The notes beneath the pieces were generated by a model that saw nothing but the letters and a program-made list of their open reading frames with translations, was not told where the DNA came from and did no database searches. Below, one piece after another: positions 1-12,279 of a DNA stretch of 64,000 nucleotides; positions within the stretch are counted from its first letter, which is position 1; each line of letters begins with the position of its first letter. The stretch spans positions 1,240,001-1,304,000 of the forward strand of contig NEEC01000013.1 in NCBI GenBank assembly GCA_002189035.1. Reading direction: 5' to 3'. A program made the translations under genes and the position numbers. This DNA comes from Utricularia gibba (taxonomy: Eukaryota > Streptophyta > Magnoliopsida > Lamiales > Lentibulariaceae).

Positions 1-993
1 TCATGCTTGAAGATGATGTTGCTTCCAATGTAGCAATCGGAAATCATGGAGCCGAGTTCCTTCAGAAGCAACACCGTGATCACCGGGCAATGTCTCTTCT
101 AACTCACTGCAACACTGGCAGGTATTCACTTCTCCTTCTCCAAAAGAAGATTTTGGGGTTTTACCTGAACATTTCTTATAGCTTAGCAACTGCTGGATAC
201 GGAACTGCACTCGGCGTGATTCGCTCACTTCATGAGATGGGTGCTTTGGAAAGAGCTTACTGCACGGAAACACGGCCTTACAACCAAGTGAGTGCACCAG
301 ATGATGGGTTGTCATTGTAGCTGAAGATGGTCCATCAAACTGATAATGGTGGTTCTCAGGGTTCAAGATTGACAGCTTTTGAGTTAGTGCATGACAAGAT
401 ACCAGCTACCCTGATTGCCGATTCTGCTGCAGCAGCGTTGATGCAGGCCGGGCGGGTTAATGCGGTGGTCGTGGGAGCAGACCGCGTAGCAGCCAATGGT
501 ACCACCTATTTGAACCTGTTGTGAAACCTCTCAACAAGCTTGCATACCATGTCTCCATCGCTTTGCAGGCGACACCGCCAACAAGATTGGGACTTACAGT
601 CTGGCAATTGTAGCTGCTCACCATGGTATCCCGTTTTACGTAGCGGCTCCTTTCACCTCCATAGATCTTTCCCTTCCTTCTGGTCAAGAAATCGTCATAG
701 AAGAAAGATCTGCAAAGGAGCTTCTAAATTCCCGTGGAGGACTTGGAGAGCAAGTCGCAGCTTCGGGGATTTCTGTTTGGAACCCCGCCTTCGATGTCAC
801 CCCAGCCTCTTTGATCACCGGTATCATCACTGAAAGGGTACGAGCTTTAACCTCATGTCGTTATGCATCCACCAATGGTGATTCCATTACCTAGCACCCA
901 GTTAACATTTCTTGGTTCCAGGGTGTTGTGACGAAGGATGGTTCAGAATCGCTAGACATCAAAAGCTTCGTTGCCAAGTCGAAGTCCAGTTGA
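1..993 (+). CDS. MTNA: Methylthioribose-1-phosphate isomerase, 3' part (five exons)
   Basis: Converts methylthioribose-1-phosphate to methylthioribulose-1-phosphate in the methionine salvage (Yang) cycle; cytosolic, eIF2B-alpha-like fold. The 5' end lies outside the window. Exons read 1-121, 182-287, 360-498, 569-837 and 922-993, all joined in frame at GT-AG introns. Family landmarks seen in order: [80 protein letters not shown] and the C-terminal WNPAFDVTP. The TGA stop is at 991-993, and a polyadenylation-like AATAAA sits at 1079-1084. The open frames seen without splicing are exon fragments running into introns. The gene converges on RPS29, about 360 bp away. Identity is secure; the exact exon ends are from consensus reading. 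Confidence 0.93.
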
Positions 994-1355
994 CACTGAA
1001 TTGTCAAGGCCGTTTGAGAGGCTGCTTCGGGTTTTGACTGTGTTCTGTAATAAGCTATCTGTAACTTTGCATTCAATCAATAAAGCTGTGGAGCACATGT
1101 CCGCAGGTGCTGCTGCTACATGCAACTTATCATCTTGTTCTCCAGTTTAAACCATGGCAGTTGGATAATTCTTTTGAAACCAGTAATAGTGAACAATTGG
1201 CTACTCAAAGTGCATGTTTCATGAAACGAAAACAACAAATACGCAGTTTCAGAAAGAAAACATGGAGACTTTTGTCAAATGATAACTAAAAGAACCCAGA
1301 TTCAGAAGCATGACACATCCCTCTCACGAAATTTGGGAAGCAGCTTGCTCTTGGA

Positions 1356-1791
<436 letters not shown>

Positions 1792-1806
1792 TCGCGGAGG
1801 CAGCCG

Positions 1807-1906
1807 AAACCCTAGAGAAAATGCAGCAAGAGTAAAGAAGCACTAGCAATTCACAAATCAGGTGCAAAACGGCTCAAGTTACAAATCTCTAATTGGGCCG
1901 GGCCCA
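1807..1906 (-). promoter_or_regulatory. Telo-box plus site II elements upstream of RPS29
   Basis: A telo-box (AAACCCTAG, 1807-1815) lies 16 bp upstream of the RPS29 start codon. Two TGGGCC/GGGCCCA elements sit at 1894-1899 and 1900-1906. The pairing of telo-box with site II (TGGGCY) motifs is established for plant cytosolic ribosomal-protein promoters, so assignment to RPS29 is a reasonable inference. Confidence 0.7.
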
Positions 1907-2713
1907 TTAAAATATCTTCCCGGCGCCCATTTTGGACTGTAATGGCTTATAAAGCTAAAAATTTAATTATAAAAAAGAATATGTGATTAAATAAAAAAAT
2001 ATTTTAATTTTATATTAGATTTTTTTCTAGAATAAAATAATATAAAACTATGAGAATTAAATTTACGAAATGAAGAATAACATACAAAAAATATATATAT
2101 CTAATAATAGTTTAGGTCAATCTGTTTTAAAATCATGTATTTAATTTAAAATTTTCCATTGAAAAAATGTATTTAATTCAAAAAAATAAATTAAAATAAA
2201 TAATCATTTTTTATTTTATAAAATTTTAAAATATATTTAAAAACTATTAAAATTCGAATAAATTATTCGCCTTGTGCTCTGAAGAAAAGTATTCTTTGCG
2301 GCAACATTTTTCTCGGAAGGTTAGCAGGAAATTTCCAGCTCTGGTTGCTCCCGCCTTGTCTTCCCAACGGAGACTTCTTCCAATTGCTGGCCACCTTCTT
2401 TTCCCTTCCGTCGCTTTTAATATTCATAGTAAGTTGTATGATAACCGTGCCAATTGCCAGTAAAGATTTTCGTTTCGGACAGAAACACGAGGGCATTTCT
2501 CTACCTTGCGGGAATTTAATAGATTCTGAAGAATTAAGAAGGGGGAATTCTGAAAAAAGGCTTATTTTTTTGGTCGGTTCTTGCTTATTAAGCCAGTTAT
2601 CCGATCACTCTTATCTGGGTTCGCTTTTGTTTGGGAATTTGGCGTTATGGTTTTGTTTCTTCACATGAGATTGTGAAATTATAGGAGCTTTAGGTCCCCT
2701 AATACCAATTTCG
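1907..2713. other. Intergenic: AT-rich stretch then 5' leader of the first exchanger
   Basis: About 1950-2260 is very AT-rich with no credible gene. From about 2270 the base composition rises. The segment just before the exchanger start (about 2630-2713) resembles the segment before the second exchanger (about 6320-6405); both read AT(A/G)TAG|GAGCTTT, which could be the acceptor of a 5'-UTR intron. Confidence 0.5.
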
Positions 2714-4564
2714 ATGATGGGGCATTATGCATGTTCCCGTAAGCGTCTCAGATTGATTGGGGGTTTCAACGGATGCTGTGTGTTGGTTTTTGTTCTCTTT
2801 TTAGCTTGCAAAGAGTACAATCGGTCTCAGAAAACAGTATATAGATATGATCATTCCGTTTACGGTGGAAGAATATTGCAGAGTACAATCGAGTCTATTG
2901 ATGAAAAAGCAATATTTGATAGCAAAGGGCCGATCAGGGATCCTATAAATTGCCCAGGGATTTATCGCCACGAGGGGTTCGACTCCAAGTGTGATTACTT
3001 GAGGGCTAATCCAGATTGCAATTCTGGGGGTTTCTTTAATTACCTCGCCTTCTTTTACTGCTACTGTTCAAAATTTCAGACCCTGGGATACGTTGTTCTG
3101 GGGATTTTATTGGTATGTGCATTTTATTTACTGGGTAGCACAGCGTCTGATTACTTCTGTTGCTGCCTGGAAAAGCTTTCATTTTTGTTGAAACTTCCGC
3201 CGACGGTTTCTGGGGTAACTCTGCTTCCTTTAGGTAACGGTGCTCCTGATGTGTTTTCTGGAATTGCTGCTTTTGTTGGTCAGAATTCTGGTGATGTGGG
3301 GTTTAACAGCGTTCTCGGTGGAGCCCTTTTTGTGACCTGCATAGTAGTTGGAGCTGTTTCCTTTTGTGTGGCGGACAAGAATTTGCAGATTGATAAGAAG
3401 TGTTTTATCAGAGATGTTGGCTTTTTCCTGGTTGCAATTTTTTCCTTGTGCATCATTCTGGCAGTTGGGGAAGTGAGCGTTCTAGGTGCTATTGCATTTG
3501 TTTCCATTTACGTATTGTACGTTTTGAGTGTTGCTGCAAAGGAGTTGCTGGGGAAACGAAGGGGATGGAATTTGTTGTCTCTCTTGCGAGCATTACCTGT
3601 CAGCAGACATGTAGAAGGAATCATCGATGATGATGCAAAATACATTCCCTTGATTGAGCTAGAATCTGAGGATGATGTCACACATTTGGTAGAGGAGCTG
3701 CCTCACTGGGCCTGGTCTACAAATGTTGCTATTTATTCTCTAGAAACTGTAAGACAACCAGATGGCGACAGGCATATCTGGTCTTCTAACTGCTGCCCGT
3801 CTCTCGACTGTTCTAAACTCAGATCAATACTTGAGCTCCCAATGGTGATTCCTCGCAGGCTCACTATCCCCATCGTGGATGAAGATAGATGGTCAAAAGG
3901 ATACGCCATGTCCAGTGCCTCTTTAGCTCCCATTCTCCTTGCCTTCCTATGGAGTTCTCAAGATAATGTCACCCCTGCTGCTAAACAAGCCGCATACGTT
4001 CTCGCCTGCTCTCTGGGCCTCATACTCAGTCTCCTTACATACAAGTTCACCCGAAGTGACCGCCCTCCGGAGCGGTTCATCCTGGCTTGGGTCTCAGGCG
4101 GCTTCCTGATGAGCATCGTATGGTTCTACATCATCGCAAATGAGCTCGTCGCATTGCTGGTGACCTTAGGCGTCATCTTCGAGCTCAAGCCATCTCTCCT
4201 GGCGTTCACAATCCTTGCCTGGGGCAACTCTTTGGGTGATCTGGTGTCGAATACCACCATCGCCAAGACCAACGAGCAGGGCGTACAGATCGCCATGTCC
4301 GGCTGCTATGCAGGGCCGATGTTCAACACTCTGATCGGTTTGGGGATCTCCCTGCTCCTCAAATCATGGCACGAAAGACCAGCACCTTACAAATTCGCAG
4401 GTGATGGAAGCTTGTACTTGAGCCTTGGGTTCCTGATGCTGTCCCTGCTCTGGTCCCTCGTCGTCTTGCCGCGAAACGACATGCTCCCCAGCCGATTCCT
4501 CGGCTCCGGCCTGGTGATCATCTACCTCATCTTCCTGGCTCTTGGTGCAACGGTTGCTGCCTGA
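2714..4564 (+). CDS. Cation/calcium exchanger (CCX family), intact, intronless
   Basis: 616-residue membrane antiporter of the CaCA superfamily (CCX, related to K+-dependent Na+/Ca2+ exchangers); expected to exchange monovalent cations or H+ against Ca2+ or other cations at the plasma or an internal membrane. An N-terminal hydrophobic segment (about 15-35) is followed by a Cys-rich loop (NCPGIY, residues about 77-100) and many membrane spans. The two alpha-repeat signatures are visible: GNGAPDVFSGIAAF (from residue 174) and GNSLGDLVSNTTIAK (from residue 504). A long hydrophilic loop separates the halves. Single-exon structure is common in this family. The start ATG is the first in frame and matches the paralogue at 6406. 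Which CCX subgroup it belongs to cannot be decided here. Confidence 0.92.
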   Translation: MMGHYACSRKRLRLIGGFNGCCVLVFVLFLACKEYNRSQKTVYRYDHSVYGGRILQSTIESIDEKAIFDSKGPIRDPINCPGIYRHEGFDSKCDYLRANPDCNSGGFFNYLAFFYCYCSKFQTLGYVVLGILLVCAFYLLGSTASDYFCCCLEKLSFLLKLPPTVSGVTLLPLGNGAPDVFSGIAAFVGQNSGDVGFNSVLGGALFVTCIVVGAVSFCVADKNLQIDKKCFIRDVGFFLVAIFSLCIILAVGEVSVLGAIAFVSIYVLYVLSVAAKELLGKRRGWNLLSLLRALPVSRHVEGIIDDDAKYIPLIELESEDDVTHLVEELPHWAWSTNVAIYSLETVRQPDGDRHIWSSNCCPSLDCSKLRSILELPMVIPRRLTIPIVDEDRWSKGYAMSSASLAPILLAFLWSSQDNVTPAAKQAAYVLACSLGLILSLLTYKFTRSDRPPERFILAWVSGGFLMSIVWFYIIANELVALLVTLGVIFELKPSLLAFTILAWGNSLGDLVSNTTIAKTNEQGVQIAMSGCYAGPMFNTLIGLGISLLLKSWHERPAPYKFAGDGSLYLSLGFLMLSLLWSLVVLPRNDMLPSRFLGSGLVIIYLIFLALGATVAA

Positions 4565-6405
4565 GGTTGTATTCTTATAGATCGAGTGTAGGTATCCATA
4601 CTGAACACAGATAACCATGCGAGTTTTTAGTTGGGCCTGAAGCCCATTATAGTATCAATTCAAACATATCGAATACTTATTACAAATTTATTAAAATATA
4701 TGCAATTTATAAATAGCCAATGACTATAAATAAAATTCAACTAAATTCTATGCTTAAAATTAAATATTTCTAAATTTTTATTATTAAAAAATAAAAATAA
4801 TTACTTATTCTTGGTTCCTTGTTTTTTTTAATTATAATAAAGAGAGCTATAAAGAAAATTAACATTTATTTCCGTTATTATAATGATTGTTGGGAGTTGT
4901 GACAACTCTGTAAGATTCTAGTTTGGTGAGACCGTGCGCGTCTTGTCTGGTTACCGGATTGAGGCACCTGCTGGTGCGATCCGGTCCGGTTGAGTCGGCC
5001 CAGTCCACGCCTTCACCAGTTGCTCCTCCCACTGCCGTGTACCTGTTTTTGTGCAACTTCATATGCCCCGGATTATTTTATTGCTACGCTAACTAACTAT
5101 TTTAGTTGGTAACTTTCTGGTGATGCACGACTTTCAAAGAATCATTTAGAAAAATGATCATTCATATACTTTATTTCACATACTAAATTAAAAAATTTAT
5201 ATTATAGATGATCATTTTTTTCACATAATATCTGACACCTGATTTGATTTCTAATTCATTCGATTATCGATAGCCAAATGATCAATTATAGTGTCTAGGG
5301 ATTCGGGTTTTTGATTTTGGAGCATAACCAAAGGAAAAAAAATATATTTCAAGGGGAAGGTTTTTTTAATCATGAATATATTGAAAAATAAGTTCAATAA
5401 AAACTATTAAAATTATTATAAGAGAATTGAAATTAAATTCTTGATTAAATCAAAAAAGAATTTAAACTATTTTTAAAACAAGGATATGCATTGTGGTGTG
5501 ACATTGGAGGAAAGTGGTTGGCACATGGAACACATGTAATTAGGGATATATGCATTTAAATAATAATATATTTGATAACTTGGTTTTACTTTTTTAATAT
5601 CCATGTGTTAATAATAATATATATTTGATATATTAATTTAATAATATATAATTTTTTTATAAAACTACTGCAAAACACTCCAAGTTAAATATTTCAAAAC
5701 TCAAATTCTAGATATTTTTTTTTAAAAAATCTAATTTATTAGATATTTGTTTTAAATACATCTATCAAATATAATATTATTTTAAATATATATGTTTCAA
5801 AATTATGTACGAAAGAAAGTTTAATTTGTAGCATATATTTTTAAATATAAATATATTATTAATTATACTATTGGTAGTTGAATAAGCAAATAATAATAAG
5901 TTTAAAGATTTTTGGTGTAAATTTTGGAGTGGTTTTTCTGAAAGGTGTGGATAGAAAAAAAGGCTAGTGGTTTTCATTTGTGGGGATGAGGCCGTCAGCA
6001 TCACACGGACAAAGCCAAATGCGACACAAAGAGCGACACTGCAGCATAAATCAACGCGGTGAAAAGCTACGGTGTCCCACGCGCCGGTATGCGTGTCGGA
6101 ATCATCCGTGTTCTAGAGAAGGAGAAGGGTGATGGTGTTGTTTCCCGAATTTTTGTTTCCTGTTGTCATTCATAAATGCGATATGTGGGCGGATCGTCTA
6201 CTGTATGCCTCCATCTTTTTTGAATGTGTGAACTGACGGGCACTAAAGGCCAACGCTGTATCCCTGTTCTTGCTTAATGAGGTGGGTTTCTGATCACTGT
6301 CACCTGGGTTCGTTTTTCGTCTGAGAATTTGGTGTTATGTTGTTGTTTTCCAAATGGGTTTGTGAATTGTAGGAGCTTTCAGGTCTCCTGATTCCAATTT
6401 CGAGG
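4565..6405. other. Intergenic between the two exchanger genes
   Basis: AT-rich from about 4650 to 5950 except a GC-richer island at about 4910-5060. No ORF or RNA gene I can support. About 5990-6405 is more balanced and probably holds the promoter and leader of the second exchanger. Confidence 0.5.
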
Positions 6406-8257
6406 ATGGGGGTTTTAAGCGGCACAGGTTGCAGTAGGCGTGGTAGGTTGGTGGGGAGTTTCAATGGAGTTTGTGTTTTGGTTTTTGTTCTCTTTTTGAG
6501 TTGCAGAGAGTATGATCGGTCCCAGAAAACGGGATCTAGATATCATCATTCTTTCTACGGTAGAAGAGTATTGCAGAGCACAATTGAGTCCTCTGTCGAC
6601 AGAGTAACGCTTGATAGCAAAAGGCCGACCAAGGACCCTATAAATTGCCCGGGGATTTATCAACACGAGGGGTTCAACTCGAAATGTGACTACTTGAGGG
6701 CCAATCCCGATTGCAATTCCGGCGGTCTCTTCAATTACCTTGCCTTCTTTTACTGTTACTGCTATAAATTTCCAATCCTGGGATATGTTGTTCTGGGAAT
6801 TTTACTGGTGTGTGCATTTTATCTGCTGGGTAGCACTGCTTCCGACTACTTCTGTTGTTGTCTGGAAAAGCTCTCAACTTTGTTGAAATTTCCGCCAACG
6901 GTTTCTGGTGTAACTCTGCTTCCTTTAGGTAACGGTGCCCCTGACGTGTTTTCTGGAATTGCTGCTTTTGTTGGTCAGAATTCTGGTGATGTGGGGTTTA
7001 ACAGTGTTCTAGGCGGAGCTCTTTTTGTGACCTGCATCGTAGTTGCCGCTGTTTCCTTTTCTGTGGCAGATAACAACAACCCGCAGATTGATAAGAAATG
7101 TTTCGTTAGAGACGTTGGCTTTTTCCTGGTTGCCCTCTTCTCCTTGTGCATCATTGTTGCTGTTGGAAAAGTAACTTTTGCAGGCGCTGCTGCGTTTGTA
7201 TCCATTTATGTGATTTATGTCCTTTCTATTGCTGCAAAAGAGTTGCTCAGGAAACAGAGGGGATGGAAACTGTGGTCCTTCTTGCCTGTATCACCTGTCA
7301 CAAGACATTCCGAAGGAATCATCATCCAGGAGGAACCCGAGTACACTCCCTTGCTACAGCCAGAATCCGATGATGAAGTCCCGCCGTCGATAGAGAAGCT
7401 CCCGCACTGGATTTGGTCTTCAAATGTTGCTGTTTACTCACTGGAAGGTGCGGGAGTCACAGAGGAGGAGGAAAGGGCTACTTGCTGCTCATCATTCTCC
7501 TGCGCCAATCTCACATCAATACTCGAGATGCCACTGGTGATCCCTCGCCGGCTCACAATTCCGATCATCGACGAAGCACGGTGGTCGAAGGGATACGCGG
7601 TTGCTAGCGCCTGTTTATCTCCGATCCTACTCACCTTCCTCTGGAGCTCTCAGCACAGTTTCACTCCAGCTGCTACACAAACTGCATACACCGTTGCCTC
7701 CTCCCTCGGTGCCATCCTCGGCCTCCTCGCACTCATCTTCACCCGGCGCGACAAGCCCCCGGAACGGTTCGCACTGGCTGGGTCTCCGCCGGGTTCGTAA
7801 TGAGCATCGTCTGGTTCTACATCATCGCAAACGAGCTAGTCGCGCTGCTAGTGACCACCGGCGTGATCCTCCAACTCGCTCCATCCCTCCTCGCCTTCAC
7901 CATCCTCGCCTGGGGAAACTCCTTGGGCGATCTTTTCTCCAACACCACCATCGCCAAGGCCAACCCCCACGGCGTGCAGATAGCCATCTCCGGCTGCTTC
8001 GCGGGCCGATGTTCAACACCCTGATCGGCTTGGGGGTGTCGCTGCTCCTCAGATCATGGGCCGGACACCCGACACCCTACCGGGTCGAACCCGATGGCAT
8101 CCTCCTCCTGAGCCTGGGGTTCTTGATGCTGTCCCTGGTCTGGTCACTGGCAGTCCTCACCCGAACCGGGATGCGCCCCGGTCGACTCCTCGGGTTCAGC
8201 CTAGTGGCCATCTACCTGACCTTCCTGGGCCTCGGTGCGGCAATCGATAGGCCATGA
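6406..8257 (+). pseudogene. Tandem second CCX exchanger with two one-base frame breaks
   Basis: Close paralogue of the 2714-4564 gene over its whole length. The first frame runs 6406-7800 (464 residues) through GNGAPDVFSGIAAF and breaks at about 7778-7783, where the paralogue's codons for LAWVSGG are one base short. The second frame carries MSIVWFYIIANELVALL and GNSLGDLFSNTTIAK (7800 to about 8003). It breaks again at a GGG run (8003-8005) where the paralogue has an extra base, and the remainder (GPMFNTLIGLGVSLLLRSW to the stop near 8257) continues in a third frame. Apart from these two missing bases the coding potential is intact and the amino-acid divergence looks conservative. It is either a very recent pseudogene or a good gene with assembly errors. 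Confidence 0.85.
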
Positions 8258-10638
8258 ACCGGGTCAACCTAATTCCATTACAAACCCATACTAGCTATTG
8301 TATTATAAATAACAGTGGCTTCATTTTTATAATGAGAAAATTATAAGAACTAACACCTGAGTTTAACCTTAAAGTTTTAAATTTTTTTTTTAAAAAACAT
8401 TTCAATTTATCATAATTGTACAATGAATATCTAAATAGTTTTTAAAATTTTTAAAAAATTATTCGATTCACACCATTGTGAATCGTGTCTACTTTCAAAC
8501 CCTAATAAAATTTTATGCTAAGCTTTTTTGATTTAACATCTGAATTACGATAAATCAAATTATAATTCTGTTAGGATTATATCATGTTTGTATTTCTTAT
8601 GATTTTAAATAACGATGATTATATCGTATTCATGTATTATATGATTTACAATGAAGATAGTTATATTGTATCCCATATGAATTTATGATATAATGTTATA
8701 ACATGAAGTTTAAATATCAGTTAGTTTTGATAATATGAAAAGTTAAATATATAATTTTATAAGTTTATGACAAAATATTTACAAAAAAATAAATCGAAGA
8801 GTTTATTATTTAATTTTGAAACTTGATAATTAAATTTTTTATATTGAATGTAGACAAACTAAACTCTTTTTATAATGTATTGAATCTGATTAAATATATT
8901 ACAAAAAATAAAATAATTATATAAATTTTAATTTTTTTCATAAAAATTATTGAATTTGAATCCAGGAAGTACACGTGGTCCGTGGTGGGCCATAGGACAC
9001 TTATTTCATTGCGGGGCCCGCACCATGAGGAATGGGCTACTCCTCTTTGTACTTTTTTCTTTTTTCTTTTCATTTAAAATGTTGCAGTTTCAATTTTTTT
9101 TTTTTACTGATAAAGAAAAAAAGATAGATGTGTGTGGGTACGAGGGGGAGGATTGGCATCTTTGACATTGAAAACGGAATAAAGATTAAATATATTTAAA
9201 TAATCATTTATATTATATTACATGATTGATGACGAGGTTGGTCAAATCATTAAATAAAACGTTGAAAAAATTAAAATAAAAGATGGGCCCGACAGAGCCT
9301 GATCTCGCACTTGAATTAGTGGTCCAATGCTAGAGGGGCACTCAGTTAATGCATCTATCTTCACCCATGCCCTTTTTTTAATTTAATTTACTGCAGATAA
9401 AATGAATTTATATTTTTTGTGATAAAAAATAAATAGTAGCAATTTTGGGGTAATTGTTTATTATTATTATTATTATTATTATTTTACTTGATTTACTGCA
9501 GGGTGAAATAGTAATTCTGGGGGGGAGGGGTGAGGAACGGAACACGCGAGGGCAGGGAGCCACGTGCGGGGTCAGTGGAACGACGTCGTTTTCTGGGTGA
9601 GGGGGGTTGAAAAGGTCGGACCGATGTTGGGGTTGGTACGGTACCCGGGGGAGGGCGGTCCGGTCCGGAGCAGCAGAAGAGAGCTCAAAGGGAAAGCGAC
9701 AAGACGGGTCGCGGCTTGGTTACCTTAACAGTTCTCGACTTTGCACCAGCGGGTTGGTTCCCACCACCATGTCCTGCTCTGCAGCCCTGCCCTTTTAACT
9801 TGTAATTTGTTTGGTTTTTCTCGAAACTACCGCGCTTTTGATCTCCACCGTGAAAGAGGATCCCGGGTGGTTCCGGTGGGGTGGAGTGTTTTTTACTTTT
9901 TCTTCTTCGTCTTCTTTCAAATCAGCCTGACACAACTGCGTGCACTGCAGACCAAGTGTTGGATGACATAAATGAATCATTCATTCTGGGTATGGCAGAG
10001 GCTGGAATTTACGCTCATATTTACTCCCGTAACTGGCGTAGTGTAGCTTACAATTTGGGTATGTAATGGGTCTCTATGGTTACTTCCCATGCAGTAGTTG
10101 CAGGTAATATGTGAGTTACGCCACCGCCGCTGCCTCCGGTGGCAGACAGGAACCTCCTTTGTGGGTCTGCCCGCTGCTGCTCCTGCTGCAGCATCGCCCA
10201 TCTCTCCTCCTTCGCCCCCTCGACTACTACTAGTTCTATTGTTACCTTTAATTAAATGAAGCATTTTTAATGAGGAATTGCAAGATTGTGGTTGTAAAAA
10301 AGCTATTTTTTAGCAGAAATTCATGAAATGATAGTTTGTAATGACGATGTGTTTTTATTAAGAAAAAGAAGAAGAAGGAATCGTTATTGGCAAAACTTCG
10401 AGAAGGATTAAGGAACGGAACGGTTGCCGTAAATGAACCTTACTGACAGGATACATTCGCATACCTAACAACAGTGCTCTTTTCAACCATCTGTTTCCCT
10501 CTCTCACTGCAATCTCTGCGTTTTGTGTTTTTGTCAAAACGAAAAAAGATTACTTTTTTTAACTTCATACTCGCGTTTGTGGGCTTTTACAACCATTTCC
10601 AGTTTGAGGGTGAAAACTGCGTTATCTGGTCTGGAGAG
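8258..10638. other. Intergenic, with probable G-gamma promoter region
   Basis: 8260-9480 is AT-rich without a supportable gene, apart from a GC-richer patch near 8960-9030. About 9500-9800 contains CACGTG (9560-9565) and the palindrome AACGACGTCGTT (9579-9590), a motif often seen in plant promoters. A pyrimidine-rich leader precedes the G-gamma ATG at 10639. ORFs at 9600-10260 have no recognisable content. Confidence 0.45.
9459..9483. repeat. (ATT)n microsatellite
   Basis: About eight uninterrupted TTA/ATT trinucleotide units in an AT-rich flank. Confidence 0.9.
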
Positions 10639-12075
10639 ATGGCTGCTTTGAGGAGTAACGGCTCTGTGCCGTCGCTGCCGCCGCCACGCCCCAGATCACC
10701 GCCGGAGTATCCGGATTTGTATGGGAAACGGAAGGAGTTGGCCAAGGTCCAGATGCTGGAGAGGGAAATTGGTTTTCTAAGGGTATGCTTTTCTTTAAAA
10801 AGCACGCACTCCAGTTAAGCCACAGTTCTTCGGACATGGGAGCTTAGTGCGTGCGTCTTTTAACTATTCCCTTTCGACATAGTAAACGACATAAAAACCA
10901 TACCTTTAGAGTTTTACCCTGAAATGGACAGCACCCCTTTAATTTATTTCGCCACTTCTCTGTTCTTGGTGAGTAATTTTTCATCTCCAGTCTCAAGTAT
11001 GTGAATTTTTTTATTAAGCAGGAGGAATTGAAGTCCGTTGAGGCGCTTGAGCCAGCCTCAGTGTCATGTAAAGAGTAAGCCTTTTCTGTCTGAGTGCTTC
11101 AGTATTGCTGTTTCTAGGGACTTCTGTTGTTGCTATTCTGTTAAAATTCCGAAGAAACAATCGAATGTTTTTTTCTTTTTACTCCACAGGATTGCCGAGT
11201 TTGTGACTGGAAATGTGGATCCTTTCTTACCCACGTGAGACCAGAAATTGATTACAATTTTCAGTATTGAATTTGTGTTTGTGTCCTGGATTTGAGATAT
11301 TTATCTTGCATATTCTCTGCCTCTTTCCGGTATACAGAACCAAGGCGACTCAAAGATCATGTTGCTTCTGGAAATGGATGTGGTATTTGCCTCCCAATCA
11401 TGTTTACTCATTCTCCACTATATGTTTTTCAGCATTGCTGTTACTTCGATGTGGAAGTTTCCTTTGTTTCATGCCTAACCATCGTCTGTCTGTCTGTTTC
11501 CATGAAGCCGGTTGCCACGGCTAGTCATTTCCTGTGTATGCTGCGGTGGCTGCTCCTCCCACACGGAGATTCAATGCTGCTGCAACTGTGACAACATCAG
11601 ATGTGATTCTTGCTGCAGCAAGTGCAACAACATTGGATGTGACTCTTGCTGCTGCAAATGCAACCACATTAAATGTGACAATTGCTGCTGCTGCAGCAAG
11701 ACATGTTTCAGCTGCCGATTACCCAAACCCAAATGCCCTTCCATCTCCTGTGGTAAGAGCAGTTGCTGCAGGAAACCCGATTGTGGCGGGTGCTGCTGCC
11801 CCTGCTCCAGGTGCTGTTCCTTACCATCCTGCTCTTGCTTCCCTAAATGCCCCAAGTGCAGCTGCGTTCCTAAATGTCCACAGTGCAGCTGTGTCCCTAA
11901 ATGCCCAAAGTGCAGCTGCGTTCCCAAATGCCCAAAGTGTAGCTGCGTCCCCAAATGCCCAAAGTGTAGCTGCGTCCCCAAATGCCCAAAGTGTAGCTGC
12001 GTCCCCAAATGCCCCAAGTTCAAGTGCTCTTGTAATTGTTTTAAAAGCTGTTGGTACCCTTGCTGCTTCTGTTAG
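10639..12075 (+). CDS. Class C (AGG3/DEP1/GS3-like) heterotrimeric G-protein gamma subunit
   Basis: Membrane-associated G-gamma with a long Cys-rich tail; pairs with G-beta and, in characterised relatives, affects organ and seed size. Exons 10639-10782, 11022-11074, 11190-11234, 11338-11382 and 11508-12075 total 855 nt, 284 codons plus stop, all in frame. Residues about 20-95 form the G-gamma-like domain: a charged helix (YGKRKELAKVQMLEREIGFLREELKSVEALEPASVSCKE), then EIAEFVTGNVDPFLP and CCFWKWMC. Residues 96-284 are extremely Cys-rich and end in tandem CSCVPKCPK units. The exon 4/5 junction (TG|C) was chosen because only the acceptor at 11506-11507 opens the Cys-rich frame. Family identity is well supported; the subtype (DEP1 versus GS3-like) is not resolved. 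Confidence 0.88.
11846..12020 (+). repeat. Tandem repeat encoding (C-x-P-K-C-P-K-C-S) units of the G-gamma tail
   Basis: Roughly seven near-identical 24-bp units (consensus AAATGCCCAAAGTG(C/T)AGCTGCGT-type), each coding eight residues with three Cys. It stays open in several frames on both strands because the unit length is divisible by three, which explains the antisense frame at 11571-12023. Confidence 0.85.
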
Positions 12076-12279
12076 TAAAACCAGCCCTTGAATCCTTGTA
12101 ATTGTGCATCAGTTTCACCATTTTGTTATTGATGCTTCTGTTCTTAAGGTTTTGGTCTGTGGAGAACTCATCAAGAACAGCACAATAATTCATTTGTTCA
12201 AACAAATGGGGATCCTGCTAAACAAGAACAAGTATATCACTCCTGTTTAGCACAAATCATCGACTCTATAGATGGAGAG

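Noticed and set aside
9459-9483. Short tandem repeats as a possible CRISPR-like or regulatory array
   Set aside because: Simple trinucleotide microsatellites, also at 20904-20938 and 55412-55440; no spacers.
9977-10264. Minus-strand ORF with a Gly/Ala-rich N-terminus upstream of G-gamma
   Set aside because: No recognisable domain and no start or splice context; more likely leader or promoter sequence of the G-gamma gene.
11571-12023. Minus-strand repetitive ORF (GHLGTQLHF units) and a second plus-strand Ala-rich frame across the G-gamma tail
   Set aside because: Both are frame shadows of the 24-bp coding repeat; only the Cys-rich frame joins in phase to the G-gamma exons.
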